Positions 33,908-43,645 are shown, counted from the stretch's first letter. The stretch is 64,000 bases of DNA from an uncultured Spirochaetaceae bacterium (GCA_944389275.1 CALXLT010000046.1:1-64000), one strand, 5' to 3'. Notes: generated by a model from the sequence alone, not told the origin. Numbers and translations are program-made.

Positions 33908-35280
33908 ATCCTGAATCCGCCCTGCTCCCTCCTCCTGAGTATCCTTGGCAGTTCCTTCCACATGATGAAGGAGGAGAGGATGCCTGCTATGAGGTCGCAG
34001 ATGGGCTCCGCGAAGAACGCGGCGTCTGCCTGCAGCAGGGCAGGGAGGATAAGCGTGGAGAGGAAGAACACGACCTTCCTTTCCAGCGAGAGCGGAAGGG
34101 AGAACCTCACCTGCCCAAGCGCTGTCATCATATCCACATTGGTGTACTGGAAAGACAGCGGGATGATCATGCACTCGAAAATGATCATATACCTTGCGGC
34201 AAGGCGCTGTATCGCTTCATCAGGCGAGAAGAACGAGGCGAATAGCCGTGAGCCGACGAGTGTCAGTGCGAACATCAGCACGGTGTACGCCGTTGCTATG
34301 ATCTGTACCCTGCGTATGCTTCCCTTTACCCTTTCCGAGCTGCCCGCCCCGTAGTTGAAGCTCACGAGGCCCTGGCATCCTGCCGTTATGCCTCCCAGCG
34401 GATTCATCACCAGCAGGTGGTAGCTCTGTATTATGGTCGAGCAGGTTATCAGGATATCTCCCCGTCCCGGGCCGCCATAGCGCTGGAGCACTGAGTTAAG
34501 GACTATCATAAGGGCGCTGTCAGTTCCGATTATTATGAACGGTGAGAGTCCGAATGTGATGATCTTCAGCACTATGCCCCTGTCAAAGCTATGAAAGCGC
34601 AGCCTTATCCTCGTCTTGTCAGATAGCAGCACGGATATCACGACAAGGGCCGACGCCAGCTGCGATATCACCGTGGCGATCGCGGCTCCCTTCACGCCCA
34701 TGCCCAGAACGAATATGAATACAGGATCAAGGATGATGTTCAGCGCGGCTCCGATGAGGACGGAGACCATGCCTTTCTTGCTCTCTCCCTGGTTTATGAC
34801 GAAGCTGTTCAGGCCTGACGCGAGAAGCGCGAATGGCGTTCCTAGCACGTACCAACCAAGGTATTCGCTTGCATATGGGATCGTTGCCTCAGAGGCCCCG
34901 AAGGCCATGAGTATCGGGTCGCGGAAGATGAGGAAGACAGGCGTAAGCAGGGCAGAGAACAGCAGGATCAGGTAGAACGATGTCGAGAGTATGCGCTCGG
35001 CCTTCTCATGTTCCCCATGTCCTTCCCTCATCGCCATGATAGGGGCTCCTCCCATCCCTATGAGGACGGCGAATGAGGATATGAGCGTCGTGATCGGGGC
35101 TGCTATCCCGACTCCGGCCAGGGCTATGTCGCCATATCCCGCGATATGCCCTATGAACATCCTGTCCACTATCGCGTAGAGGACATTCACGGCCTGCGCC
35201 AGTGCCGTTGGCAGTGCGAGGTGCAGCGTCAGAAACCAAAGCCCGTCATTCCCCAGATCGTAATTCCTGCTTCTCTTCAT
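33904..35280 (-). CDS. MATE-family multidrug/drug-sodium antiporter
   Basis: The 458-residue protein is highly hydrophobic with about twelve predicted membrane helices and duplicated MATE halves: VNVLYAIVDRMFIGHIAGYG near the N-terminus, GMGGAPIMAMREGHG, LIGAALNIILDPVFIFVLGMG and GGITAGCQGLVSFNYGAGS. It would export organic cations or drugs using an ion gradient. The start at 35280 is chosen because it matches family N-termini and a -10 TACAAT lies nine bases upstream; in-frame codons further upstream overlap the divergent MutT gene. A second MATE gene lies at 51803. Confidence 0.92.
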   Translation of the reverse strand: MKRSRNYDLGNDGLWFLTLHLALPTALAQAVNVLYAIVDRMFIGHIAGYGDIALAGVGIAAPITTLISSFAVLIGMGGAPIMAMREGHGEHEKAERILSTSFYLILLFSALLTPVFLIFRDPILMAFGASEATIPYASEYLGWYVLGTPFALLASGLNSFVINQGESKKGMVSVLIGAALNIILDPVFIFVLGMGVKGAAIATVISQLASALVVISVLLSDKTRIRLRFHSFDRGIVLKIITFGLSPFIIIGTDSALMIVLNSVLQRYGGPGRGDILITCSTIIQSYHLLVMNPLGGITAGCQGLVSFNYGAGSSERVKGSIRRVQIIATAYTVLMFALTLVGSRLFASFFSPDEAIQRLAARYMIIFECMIIPLSFQYTNVDMMTALGQVRFSLPLSLERKVVFFLSTLILPALLQADAAFFAEPICDLIAGILSSFIMWKELPRILRRREQGGFRI

Positions 35281-35289
35281 GGCGCTGTG

Positions 35290-35322
35290 ATTGTATATCG
35301 TTCCTCTCCTTTTTGCTATCAT
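35290..35322. promoter_or_regulatory. Overlapping divergent leaderless promoters (MATE and MutT)
   Basis: On the minus strand TACAAT (35295-35290) lies nine bases before the MATE ATG at 35280. On the plus strand TGC-TATCAT (35314-35322) lies six bases before the MutT ATG at 35329. The two start codons are only 48 bp apart, so the promoters must share flanking DNA. Confidence 0.55.
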
Positions 35323-35328
35323 GCTCGC

Positions 35329-35715
35329 ATGAGGACGATAAGGGTAAGCGCCGCTGTCATCAAGGATGGGGATAGGATCCTCGCGGCAGAACGCGGCTAT
35401 GGTGAATACAAGGGCTTCTGGGAATTTCCCGGAGGCAAGAGGGAAGAAGGGGAGAGCGGGGAGGCTGCCGCTGTGCGCGAGATAAGGGAGGAGCTTCAGG
35501 CTGAGATCTCCATAGACCGGCTGCTCTGCACTGTAGAGCATCAGTACAGTGGCTTTTATCTCATCATGGACTGCTATCTTGCCCATATTGTCTCAGGCAG
35601 CCTGACCATCACCGAGCATGAGGCCCTGAAGTGGCTTTCGAAGGATGAGATAGGGCTTCTTGAGTGGCTTCCGGCTGATCTTAAGGCGCTTCCTCTTATC
35701 CTTCCGCAGATCTGA
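35329..35715 (+). CDS. MutT-like 8-oxo-dGTP diphosphatase (Nudix)
   Basis: The 128-residue protein matches MutT in size and in motif: FWEFPGGKREEGESGEAA (read in two parts), then VREIREELQAEI gives G-x5-E-x7-R-E-x2-E-E-L, near residues 35-57. It starts with the typical VSAAVIKDGDRILAAERGYG strand. It would sanitise oxidised nucleotides in the cytoplasm. It is unrelated in close detail to the two island Nudix proteins. The ATG at 35329 is chosen because a -10 sits six bases upstream. Confidence 0.88.
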   Translation: MRTIRVSAAVIKDGDRILAAERGYGEYKGFWEFPGGKREEGESGEAAAVREIREELQAEISIDRLLCTVEHQYSGFYLIMDCYLAHIVSGSLTITEHEALKWLSKDEIGLLEWLPADLKALPLILPQI

Positions 35716-35750
35716 TCCACTATCTGCAACTGGTTGATATTGTTCTACAA

Positions 35751-35773
35751 TAGTTATATAGTATACATAACTA
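35751..35773. promoter_or_regulatory. Inverted repeat upstream of GH28-like gene
   Basis: TAGTTAT (35751-35757) and ATAACTA (35767-35773) are perfect arms with a 9-bp AT-rich centre, about 160 bp before the GH28-like gene. It could be a regulator site or a weak terminator for mutT. The rest of the 216-bp gap is AT-rich and holds no gene. Confidence 0.35.
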
Positions 35774-35931
35774 ATTAATGCTTGAATCATTCATGTAATA
35801 CGAGTTTATGCAAATATGTGCAATATTTGGACATCATTCTTAAATTTTGCATTATCTCTGTGCTTGGGATCGGCATCGCGAAACTTGAGGTTATCATCGC
35901 TGGAATCTAAGATTTGAAGCAGGAGAGTCTC

Positions 35932-38757
35932 ATGAAAAAAGGGAAACTGCTAGTTATTCTGCTTTTCGCTGCGGCATTCGCTCTTAACGCTGCGGCTTCT
36001 GGGGATCCGGCATACAATCCAGCGACTGAACCTCGTCCGGAGGGTGCTGGTGTATTCGATTACGTACCTCGCGATGGCGTACAGCATCCGGAGACGGCTG
36101 CTGAGTTCAACAACATCCCGACATTCACATCCCTTCCATCGATCATCGGAGAGAAGGTCTATAAGGGAATCAATGTCGCGACAGGCGCCTCTGTGACGAA
36201 GGACGCTCTTCTCAAGGAGGAGAACAGCGTTGATATCACGGCATACGGGGCTGTCGCAGGCTATGATGCCGACGCTGTGAAGAACACCGAGGCCATCAAC
36301 AAGGCCATCGAGGACATGAGCGCGGCAGGCGGCGGCACTGTCATCGTTCCTGATGGCATCTACAAAATGTACACGATCGTCCTGCAGAGCAACGTCAATA
36401 TCTACCTCAGCGATGAGGCTATCATCGTAGGAGCGCGGCCGGGCATCGATGGAGGCAACTACCTCGAGCCAGAGGTCAACATCTACTTCGGCCTTCAGGA
36501 CCATGGCCACTCATACCTCCGCAACAGCATGGTGTACGGCAAGGAAGTCGAGAACGTCATGATCTATGGCGACGGCATGATCTCCGGCAGCTATGTCGAT
36601 AAGAGAGGTTATTCATACTTCACTGTATCAAGGCGTGACCCGGCCAATCCGGAGCTCAGGACAGAGCCAGGATATGTCGGCAACTGGTACAATCCTGATG
36701 ATATCGATAGCCTTGATGACCAGGGCTGGCACTTCTTCCTCTATGAGCAGCCGATTTGGAACAACGCTTCCAAGGGCATCGCTCTCCTCGATTCCAAGAA
36801 TATCGTTTTCAGCGGATTCGACATGAGGGAGGCCGGGCACTTCGCAATCATCGCGACAGGATGCAGCAACGTCCTCTTCGAGAACATGGTCATCGATACC
36901 AACCGCGATGGCATGGATATCGACGGAACAAGCAATGTCACGGTACGCAACTGCTGGGTCAATGCTCCTCTTGATGACGCTATCTGCCTCAAGGCATCAT
37001 TCGGTTCCGGCAGGCTTGATATCACACAGAACATCCTTATCCACAACTGCGTTATCAGCGGCTACGATGCTGGCTCCGTTCTTGAGGCCACATTCTCCGA
37101 GAACAGGCTCGAGTCCGCGGCTGATGACATCAGGGGCACGAACGGAAGGCTCAAGCTCGGAACAGAGGCGACATGCGGCTTTGACAGGGTCACGATCGCC
37201 AATGTCCTCTTCTCCCATAGCGAAGGCCTCAACCTTGAGTGCGTAGACTGCTCAAGCCTCACGAATATCATCGCGACCGATCTCTTCATGACCGATGTCG
37301 TCGATTCGCCTGTATATATCCAGATCGGAGACAGGGGCAGGTATCCTGTTACCGGCCATTCGACAAGCGAAGAGGTATATCCTGAGAACAGCATCCGCAA
37401 GGATAACTCCGAGTATGTCCTTCCGAACATCCCTGGCAAGTACCACACGTTCCCAGCCATGCGCTACGCTCCGGCAACGAACTATGAGTATGTCACGATC
37501 GCTGACGGCAGCGAGTTCAAGAGGCCTGTCGCGTCCGATCCTATCTATATCAACTGGACGAACATCTACACCGATCCTGACACCGGAAAGAACTATGGAT
37601 ACAAGTGGGATGCATCCAGGAATGAGTATATGGTCGATTGGGGCAACCAGCTCACTGACCAGGAGCTCTATGGATACGGCAACGCTCTTGGCGGCGGATT
37701 CGCTGTTGTCGAGGATATCTACATCGGCAACCTCAAGGCTGTTGATGTCAATCCTCGCTATCCGATCGAGGTCGCGGGCCTTGTTTCCAGCAAGGTGCAG
37801 AATGTCATGTTCGAGAATATCGATGTGACATACCGCGGTGGCCTCACGCTCGAGGATGCTGCAGAGCAGCGCCAGATCAGGAGCACATGGAATTTCACAG
37901 AGGATCATTCACCTGTATACTCACAGCAGTTCGGCTGGCTCGCGGCCCAGGCAGGACTGCTGCCAAGGATGCAGTGGGATGCTGAGAACGGCGGATGGAT
38001 CGAGAGCCCATACAACGTGCCAGAGCTTGTCCGCGATTATCCAGAGCCTGCTCACTATGGCATACTTCCGGCCTATGGCCTCTATGCCCGCCATGTCGAT
38101 GGCCTCACGCTCAAGAACGTGAAGCTCGGCTACAGCTACACGGAGACCCGCCCGGCGGTGGTCCTGGACGACGTAAGCGATGTCACGATCGATGCGGAAT
38201 CTGAGTTCATGAGCGACAAGTCCGTAACGGATGTCGTGCTTGTCGAGCAGAACTTCAAGAGAAGGACCGGCTATGAGTTCGTTCCTAATGAGCCGTATAT
38301 CTCGACAGCGGTAACCGATTACGAGATCGCTGATAACCACAGCATCTCCTCCGTGACAGTCAATGCCCCGGAGCCGGGAACTCCTGCCGATACGCTTTAC
38401 AGCTATCCTACCGATCCGATCGCCGATGAGGCTTTCGTGGCTTCCTACCTCGAAGAGGGAAGGGAGATACCGAGGACGGTCTGGAGGCCATTCTTCGCTC
38501 CTATCAAGGACGTCAAGGCTTCTGCCGGAGACACGGTTGAGATCGAGATCGGCTACTACAACCCAGCTGACGCGACAGGTACGGTATATCCTGTAGAGCT
38601 TACCGCCCTGTCTCTTCCAGAGGGTGCCTCGTTTGCGGATGGCGTATACACATGGAACATCCCTGCAGATGCAGAGGCTGGTGATTATCCTGCTGTCTTC
38701 CATCTCAGCGATGGCATGAGCGAGATATCGAAGACTGTAGTGGTGACAATACAGTAA
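35932..38757 (+). CDS. Secreted GH28-like right-handed beta-helix glycosidase
   Basis: The 941-residue protein has a Sec signal peptide (KLLVILLFAAAFALNAAASG), a pectate-lyase-like start of the beta-helix (DITAYGAVAGYDADAVKNTE, then GGGTVIVPDGIYKM), and a GH28-type centre with NRDGMDIDG (N324, D326) and LDDAICLKAS (D348, D349), matching the acidic residues of polygalacturonases. The C-terminal 90 residues form an Ig-like putative domain of the He_PIG type (LPEGASFADGVYTWNIPADA). It would act outside the inner membrane on pectin-like or related polysaccharide. The ATG at 35932 with an AGGAGAG site is preferred over the TTG at 35914. It stands alone. Confidence 0.82.
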   Translation: MKKGKLLVILLFAAAFALNAAASGDPAYNPATEPRPEGAGVFDYVPRDGVQHPETAAEFNNIPTFTSLPSIIGEKVYKGINVATGASVTKDALLKEENSVDITAYGAVAGYDADAVKNTEAINKAIEDMSAAGGGTVIVPDGIYKMYTIVLQSNVNIYLSDEAIIVGARPGIDGGNYLEPEVNIYFGLQDHGHSYLRNSMVYGKEVENVMIYGDGMISGSYVDKRGYSYFTVSRRDPANPELRTEPGYVGNWYNPDDIDSLDDQGWHFFLYEQPIWNNASKGIALLDSKNIVFSGFDMREAGHFAIIATGCSNVLFENMVIDTNRDGMDIDGTSNVTVRNCWVNAPLDDAICLKASFGSGRLDITQNILIHNCVISGYDAGSVLEATFSENRLESAADDIRGTNGRLKLGTEATCGFDRVTIANVLFSHSEGLNLECVDCSSLTNIIATDLFMTDVVDSPVYIQIGDRGRYPVTGHSTSEEVYPENSIRKDNSEYVLPNIPGKYHTFPAMRYAPATNYEYVTIADGSEFKRPVASDPIYINWTNIYTDPDTGKNYGYKWDASRNEYMVDWGNQLTDQELYGYGNALGGGFAVVEDIYIGNLKAVDVNPRYPIEVAGLVSSKVQNVMFENIDVTYRGGLTLEDAAEQRQIRSTWNFTEDHSPVYSQQFGWLAAQAGLLPRMQWDAENGGWIESPYNVPELVRDYPEPAHYGILPAYGLYARHVDGLTLKNVKLGYSYTETRPAVVLDDVSDVTIDAESEFMSDKSVTDVVLVEQNFKRRTGYEFVPNEPYISTAVTDYEIADNHSISSVTVNAPEPGTPADTLYSYPTDPIADEAFVASYLEEGREIPRTVWRPFFAPIKDVKASAGDTVEIEIGYYNPADATGTVYPVELTALSLPEGASFADGVYTWNIPADAEAGDYPAVFHLSDGMSEISKTVVVTIQ

Positions 38758-38774
38758 TCACACCTCCTTTCCTT

Positions 38775-38798
38775 GGGCCTGTCTGAAAAGGCAGGCCC
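38775..38798 (+). terminator. Hairpin downstream of GH28-like gene
   Basis: GGGCCTG (38775-38781) and CAGGCCC (38792-38798) form a strong stem with a 10-nt loop, 18 bp after the GH28-like stop. The tail (GCTTCTATCTG) has only scattered Ts, so efficiency is uncertain. Confidence 0.6.
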
Positions 38799-38962
38799 GC
38801 TTCTATCTGTAGAGGAAGCATGTCAGGCTGGCTATGCGGTCTTGTGATGCACAAACCTGCAGCATTCATGTTTTCCTGCATTTAAAATCCGAGATAGTAA
38901 TCAATTAACATACTTAGTATAAGAGGTAAGCTATACCTAACTCCTTTTACTGTAAAATTTTG

Positions 38963-39015
38963 TTGACAAATCTCTTTTCTGATATGAATACTGATATTAG
39001 TACTGATAATATCAG
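38963..39015 (+). promoter_or_regulatory. Promoter and operator of the URO-D/ABC/sulfatase operon
   Basis: TTGACA at 38963-38968 is a perfect -35; AATACT (38987-38992), 18 bp away, is a plausible -10. The inverted repeat CTGATATTA (38991-38999) / TAATATCAG (39007-39015), N7, covers the -10 end and the start site. This is a good repressor position, and the GntR protein at the end of the operon is the likely ligand. An AGAAGGAGA ribosome site follows before the ATG at 39031. Confidence 0.6.
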
Positions 39016-39030
39016 AAGGAGAAGGCTGCA

Positions 39031-40008
39031 ATGACCAAAAGGGATAGGGTGCTGAGAGCAATCAGGAAGGAACCTGTCGATTTCGTACCTAGCTGTTTTT
39101 CGCTGCATTTTCCCAAGGAGAAGAACAGTGGTGAAGCTGGGGTGAGGGCTCATCTTGATTTCTTCCGTGACACTGGTGCGGATATCGCGAAGATCATGAA
39201 CGAGAACCTTGTTCCATCCCCTGGGATGGGAAGCTCTTTCCCTGAGGCGTATGCAGATGTCAGGGCATTTGGCAGGGATGCTGATTTCATAGTGGATCAG
39301 ATTGACTTCACGAAAAGGATACTTGATGGCCTGGATGATGAGTATTTCACCCTTGGTACCCTGCATGGGATCTGCGCGTCTGCACTCCATCCGATAGAAA
39401 GAAGCGGGATAGATTATGAGAAGGCAAGGGATCTCCAGCTGCTTTCCCTGAGGGAAGCCGAAGGCACAACGTTATCTGCGTTCAATCGGATAGCTGATGG
39501 GCTATGCGGCCTTGTAGAAGGATATAAGGAAGCTGGAATAGATGCCATTTATTATGCCGCCTTAGGCGGTGAGCCAAGATGGTTCTCCGATGAGGAATTC
39601 GATAAATGGATAAAGCCATTCGACCTGAAGATCATGAAGGCGATAAAGGAAGCAGGAATGTATTGTTTCCTGCATATCTGCAAGGATGGCCTGAACATGC
39701 AGCGGTATCGGGATTATGCGTCTCTTTCCGATGTGGTCAACTGGGGTGTATATGAAGTCCCATTCTCTTTGGAAGAAGGAAGGAAGCTGTTTCCTGGCTG
39801 CACCATAATGGGTGGGCTGCGCAATAGATCCGGAGTTCTTGTCGATGGCAGTGCTGAGGAGATACGGGAAGAGGTGCGTTCGGTGATCAATGGCTTTGGC
39901 AGAACCGGCTTCATCCTTGGAGCTGATTGTACGCTTGCAACCGAACAGGATATGGGAAGGCTGCGTGCTGCTATCGAAGCTGCGCAGGACATGAAGGAGG
40001 AGATCTGA
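39031..40008 (+). CDS. URO-D family protein, zinc methyltransferase type, copy 1
   Basis: The 325-residue protein belongs to the uroporphyrinogen decarboxylase-like superfamily. It carries H215-x-C217 (FLHICKDG) and C300 in GADCTLATEQD, which is the H-x-C-xn-C zinc site of the MtaA/CmuA methyltransferase branch and not found in true HemE. It is therefore more likely to move a methyl group or to bind a thiol than to make haem. A paralogue follows after 1 bp. It heads an operon with an ABC sugar system, a cysteine desulfidase homologue and a sulfatase; a role in using a methylated or sulfur-containing compound is inferred. Confidence 0.75.
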   Translation: MTKRDRVLRAIRKEPVDFVPSCFSLHFPKEKNSGEAGVRAHLDFFRDTGADIAKIMNENLVPSPGMGSSFPEAYADVRAFGRDADFIVDQIDFTKRILDGLDDEYFTLGTLHGICASALHPIERSGIDYEKARDLQLLSLREAEGTTLSAFNRIADGLCGLVEGYKEAGIDAIYYAALGGEPRWFSDEEFDKWIKPFDLKIMKAIKEAGMYCFLHICKDGLNMQRYRDYASLSDVVNWGVYEVPFSLEEGRKLFPGCTIMGGLRNRSGVLVDGSAEEIREEVRSVINGFGRTGFILGADCTLATEQDMGRLRAAIEAAQDMKEEI

Positions 40009-40009
40009 T

Positions 40010-40969
40010 ATGGATAAGAGAGAACAGGTCCTGAAGACTATAACCGGAGAGCTTACAGGCTATGTGCCTTCATGCTTTTCGCTGCATTTCCCTCCAGAGG
40101 AGGCAACAGGCGAGAAGGGGATAGAATCCCATATCAGATTCCATAAGGCGACCGATATGGACATCCTGAAGATCATGAACGAGAACCTTGTTCCATATTG
40201 CGGTCCTTTTACGGATAGCAGTTCATATAAGCAGATTCCCGCGATATCCATGAAGGATGATTTCATGCGTGAGCAGATTGAGTTCTCGAAGGAGATCCTG
40301 AACCGGTGTGATGATAATCCTTTCTCCATAGGCACTCTGCACGGGGTTGTCGCTTCCGCTGTCCATCCTCTTAGGAAGGCAGGCTTCTCCCCTGAGGAGG
40401 CCAGGAAGTTCCAGACTGCCGCTATCCGTTCAGCTACACAGGTTGTCGTTGATGCTTATCATCGCATAGCTGATGGCATGAGCGAGCTGGCTCAGGCATA
40501 TATCAAGGCAGGCGTGGATGGAGTGTATTTCGCTGCATTGGGCGGTGAGACAAGGTATTTCACCGATGAGGAGTTCGCCGAGTATATCGAACCATGCGAT
40601 AAGCAGATCCTGTCAGCGATCAGAGAAGCTGGGGGAAAGGTATTCCTCCATATCTGCAAGGATCACCTGAATATGGCTCGGTATGCGTCTTATGCTGATT
40701 TCTGCGATGTGGTCAACTGGGGCGTATATGAGGCGCCGTTCTCTTTGGATGATGGAAAGAAGATGTTTGCAGGAAAGGCCATAATGGGAGGGCTGGCAAA
40801 CCGCACAGGCGTTATCGTGGATGGAACTGATGAGGAGATCAGGGCTGAAGTCCGCCGCGTGATTGATTGGTCCGGTAGGGATAAGTTCATTCTCGGTGCT
40901 GATTGCACGCTTGCGACCGAGCAGGATATCCATCGGCTTGTCGTTGCCATAGATGAGGCAAGGAAATAA
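40010..40969 (+). CDS. URO-D family protein, zinc methyltransferase type, copy 2
   Basis: The 319-residue protein is a close paralogue of copy 1, sharing the SCFSLHFP start, KIMNENLVP, YFAALGGE, the H-x-C in FLHICKDHLNM and the Cys in LGADCTLATEQD. The two differ enough to be separate subunits or to have separate substrates. The ATG follows the copy 1 stop by 1 bp. No corrinoid-binding protein is encoded in the window, so the methyl acceptor is unknown. Codon use matches the rest of the operon. Confidence 0.75.
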   Translation: MDKREQVLKTITGELTGYVPSCFSLHFPPEEATGEKGIESHIRFHKATDMDILKIMNENLVPYCGPFTDSSSYKQIPAISMKDDFMREQIEFSKEILNRCDDNPFSIGTLHGVVASAVHPLRKAGFSPEEARKFQTAAIRSATQVVVDAYHRIADGMSELAQAYIKAGVDGVYFAALGGETRYFTDEEFAEYIEPCDKQILSAIREAGGKVFLHICKDHLNMARYASYADFCDVVNWGVYEAPFSLDDGKKMFAGKAIMGGLANRTGVIVDGTDEEIRAEVRRVIDWSGRDKFILGADCTLATEQDIHRLVVAIDEARK

Positions 40970-40982
40970 AGCAGGAGCATGC

Positions 40983-42257
40983 ATGGAGTATTCTTCCTAT
41001 ACCGAAATACTTAGGCAAGAGCTGATTCCAGCAATGGGCTGCACCGAACCGATATCATTGGCATATGCAGCAGCTGAATGCAGGATGCTTCTTGGCTCTG
41101 TTCCTGAGAAGACCATTGCAGAATGCAGCGGGAACATAATAAAGAATGTCATGGGTGTGACGATTCCCAACACCGGTGGCATGAAAGGAATAGAAGCTGC
41201 AATTGCCTCTGGAATCGTGATAGGAGATAGCAGCAAAGGACTGGAGATCCTTTCCGCAATGGACGCCAGGCTTCTGGATTGCGTGCGGAGATATCGTGAA
41301 GAGTATCCTATAGAAGTTCGGTTGCTGGACACTGATTCCCCATTGCATTTCATCATAACGATGTTTGCTGGCGTGGAGCAGGCACGCGTGGAACTTGCTG
41401 ATACGCATATGAATATCGTAAGGAAAGAACGCAATGGACATGTTGTCTATTCTGCCAATCGCAGCAAGGATTCTGCTGAATGCGTTTTATCCGATATCCC
41501 CCAGATGAGCATTGATGAAATCATAGGCTATAGCGAGACGGTTTCTCTTGAGACGATTATACCGATCCTGAAGTCACAGTTAGAGCTCAATTCCCGCATC
41601 TGCTCATCTGGCCTGGAATCCTCATGGGGAGCTGGCATCGGCAAGCTGATACTCAAGTCAGAGGAAAAGAGCCTGCTTTCGAGGATGAAGGCCTATGCAG
41701 CCTCCGGATCTGATGCGAGGATGAGTGGCTGCGTATCCCCCGTGGTGATAAACAGCGGAAGCGGCAATCAGGGAATCACCGTCAGCATGCCGGTTAAGGT
41801 CTTCGCGGAGGACCGTGGATACTCCGAAGAGCTTTTGATAAGGGCCTTGGCGATAAGCAACTTGGTTGCGATTTATGAGAAGAGGAAGATAGGGCGTCTT
41901 TCCGCATTCTGCGGGGCTGTCAATGCTGCGTCAGGTGTGAGTGCGGCGATAACATGGCTTGATACCAGGGATAACGAGAAGATAAAGGCTGCTATATCCA
42001 ATACATTGGCTATAGCTTCCGGAATCATCTGCGATGGAGCCAAGCCATCCTGTGCGGCGAAGATCTCGATTGCGGTGGAGAGCGCTTATCTGGGTTTTCT
42101 GATGGCTTCATGCGGTGATTCCTTCCATCCCGATGAAGGCATCGTCAAGGCTGATATCGAGAAGACCATCGATGGAGTTGCGGAGATCGCCCGGGATGGC
42201 ATGAAGGAAACAGACGTGGAGATATTGAAGGTCATGCTGGATAAATCATCTCGTTGA
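40983..42257 (+). CDS. L-cysteine desulfidase / UPF0597 (YhaM-like) protein, copy 1
   Basis: The 424-residue protein matches the CyuA/YhaM family. It shows AMGCTEPI with Cys20, the residue expected to act in catalysis or bind the cluster, ECSGNIIKNVMGV, a SGSGNQGITVSMP loop and CDGAKPSCAAKI, whose Cys residues are iron-sulfur ligands in the family. Known members break L-cysteine to pyruvate, ammonia and sulfide or dehydrate serine-like substrates. The ATG at 40983 has a CAGGAG site; the in-frame ATG at 40953 lies in the previous gene. A paralogue is encoded at 49208-50479. Confidence 0.82.
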   Translation: MEYSSYTEILRQELIPAMGCTEPISLAYAAAECRMLLGSVPEKTIAECSGNIIKNVMGVTIPNTGGMKGIEAAIASGIVIGDSSKGLEILSAMDARLLDCVRRYREEYPIEVRLLDTDSPLHFIITMFAGVEQARVELADTHMNIVRKERNGHVVYSANRSKDSAECVLSDIPQMSIDEIIGYSETVSLETIIPILKSQLELNSRICSSGLESSWGAGIGKLILKSEEKSLLSRMKAYAASGSDARMSGCVSPVVINSGSGNQGITVSMPVKVFAEDRGYSEELLIRALAISNLVAIYEKRKIGRLSAFCGAVNAASGVSAAITWLDTRDNEKIKAAISNTLAIASGIICDGAKPSCAAKISIAVESAYLGFLMASCGDSFHPDEGIVKADIEKTIDGVAEIARDGMKETDVEILKVMLDKSSR

Positions 42258-42287
42258 GATGTTGGAATAAAAAAGGAGGAATAGAAT

Positions 42288-43634
42288 ATGAAGAGAGTAC
42301 TATCCATTCTTCTGATTTCTATTATGCTGGTACCTTTGATGGCAAGTGGAGGGTCAGAGAAGGCTACTGCGGATGGCACATACCCAGCCGGAGATATTGT
42401 TTTCTGGGGAACGGGACAGCCAGGCTATAGGCAGTCGTATTACCAGAATTATGTGGAGGAGCATCGTGATGTAGCTCCTGAGGTCAATGTCGTTGCGGAT
42501 AACATGTCCTCGATGGCTGATGGCCAGCAGAAGATCGCTATGTATGCCTTGGCCGGTGATTATGAGTCAATGCCTGAGTTCATAATGCTGGACACTGTCG
42601 GAATCATAGATCTTGCATCATCAGGACTGCTTGTCGATGTAACGGATTATTGGAATTCCATCTCTGATGAGTTCATCGAAGGATCAGCTTCTGATGCAAT
42701 CATAGATGGCAGGGTATGGGGACTTCCTGATGCCGTACGCCCTCAGCTGCTTTTCTATAATGCAGAGATCTTCGAGAAGTACGATATCGATCCGGCTATG
42801 ATGTCCACGTTCGACGGATATCTTGAAGCAGGACGCCTTCTGAAGGAAAGAAGCAATGGCACTGTCTATCTCTCATATGTCGACCCAGGCAGCTATACAT
42901 GGAGATACTGGGGCAGAAGAGGCCTCATGCCACAGGCTAATGCACGCATCTGGGATGAGGAAGGAAATGTAGTGATAGGCTCTGATCCGGGCACGAAGCT
43001 CGCGCTTGAATACTTCGACAAGCTTTATAGCGAAGGCCTTCTCTATAAGACGACGATGATGTCCCAGCCGATCTATGAGGCTACTGATGATGGTATCATA
43101 GCGACATTCTACATCGGTGCATTCTGGGATGAGTTCATGAGGAAGAACCTTACCGCTACAGCAGGTGACTGGCGTATCATGAATGCTCCTGTCTTTGAGG
43201 AAGTCGGGGTTGGTGGCGCTCCTGTATCGACGTTCTACTGCATAGTCGACAAGAACCCGAATATCTATACCGGTCTTATCCAGGACATCTGGTATGACTT
43301 CAATACCAATACCGAGGACAGGAATGCCTGGGTAATGGAAATGGAGGAGATCAATGGTCCATACAACAACCCTGTGTCGATTGAGATGCTCAAGGATCCA
43401 TTCTGGCAGGAGCCTTCGGATTTCTATGGCGGACAGTCCTTCAGGAAGGCTGAGTCTGACGGCCTTGCGAATGCAGCGAAGAACATGATGGTCACGGCAT
43501 CTGATGCTGAGGCTGATACAATCATAAGCGCTGAGCTGGAGAAGTATATAGCCGGCGAGCAGACGATACAGCAGGCTATAGCCAATATGGATAAGGAACT
43601 CAAGCTGAGGATTGGAACAGCTGTCCTTCCTTGA
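42288..43634 (+). CDS. ABC transporter sugar-binding protein (family 1)
   Basis: The 448-residue protein has an N-terminal signal sequence (KRVLSILLISIMLVPLMASG) followed by GGSEKA. There is no lipobox Cys, a habit seen in Sphaerochaeta-type binding proteins. The body resembles family 1 extracellular sugar-binding proteins: VVADNMSSMADGQQKIAMYA, SSGLLVDVTDYWN and an ADTIISAELEKYIAGEQT C-terminus. It would deliver an oligosaccharide to the two permeases encoded next. No ATPase is encoded here, so a shared MsiK-like ATPase is likely. A hairpin after the gene probably lowers expression of the permeases relative to this protein. Confidence 0.88.
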   Translation: MKRVLSILLISIMLVPLMASGGSEKATADGTYPAGDIVFWGTGQPGYRQSYYQNYVEEHRDVAPEVNVVADNMSSMADGQQKIAMYALAGDYESMPEFIMLDTVGIIDLASSGLLVDVTDYWNSISDEFIEGSASDAIIDGRVWGLPDAVRPQLLFYNAEIFEKYDIDPAMMSTFDGYLEAGRLLKERSNGTVYLSYVDPGSYTWRYWGRRGLMPQANARIWDEEGNVVIGSDPGTKLALEYFDKLYSEGLLYKTTMMSQPIYEATDDGIIATFYIGAFWDEFMRKNLTATAGDWRIMNAPVFEEVGVGGAPVSTFYCIVDKNPNIYTGLIQDIWYDFNTNTEDRNAWVMEMEEINGPYNNPVSIEMLKDPFWQEPSDFYGGQSFRKAESDGLANAAKNMMVTASDAEADTIISAELEKYIAGEQTIQQAIANMDKELKLRIGTAVLP

Positions 43635-43645
43635 TTAATCGATTG

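Noticed and set aside
35146-35328. A longer N-terminus for the MutT-like protein starting at 35146
   Set aside because: The extra 61 codons overlap the divergent MATE gene and precede the promoter; MutT proteins start right at the beta strand found at 35329.
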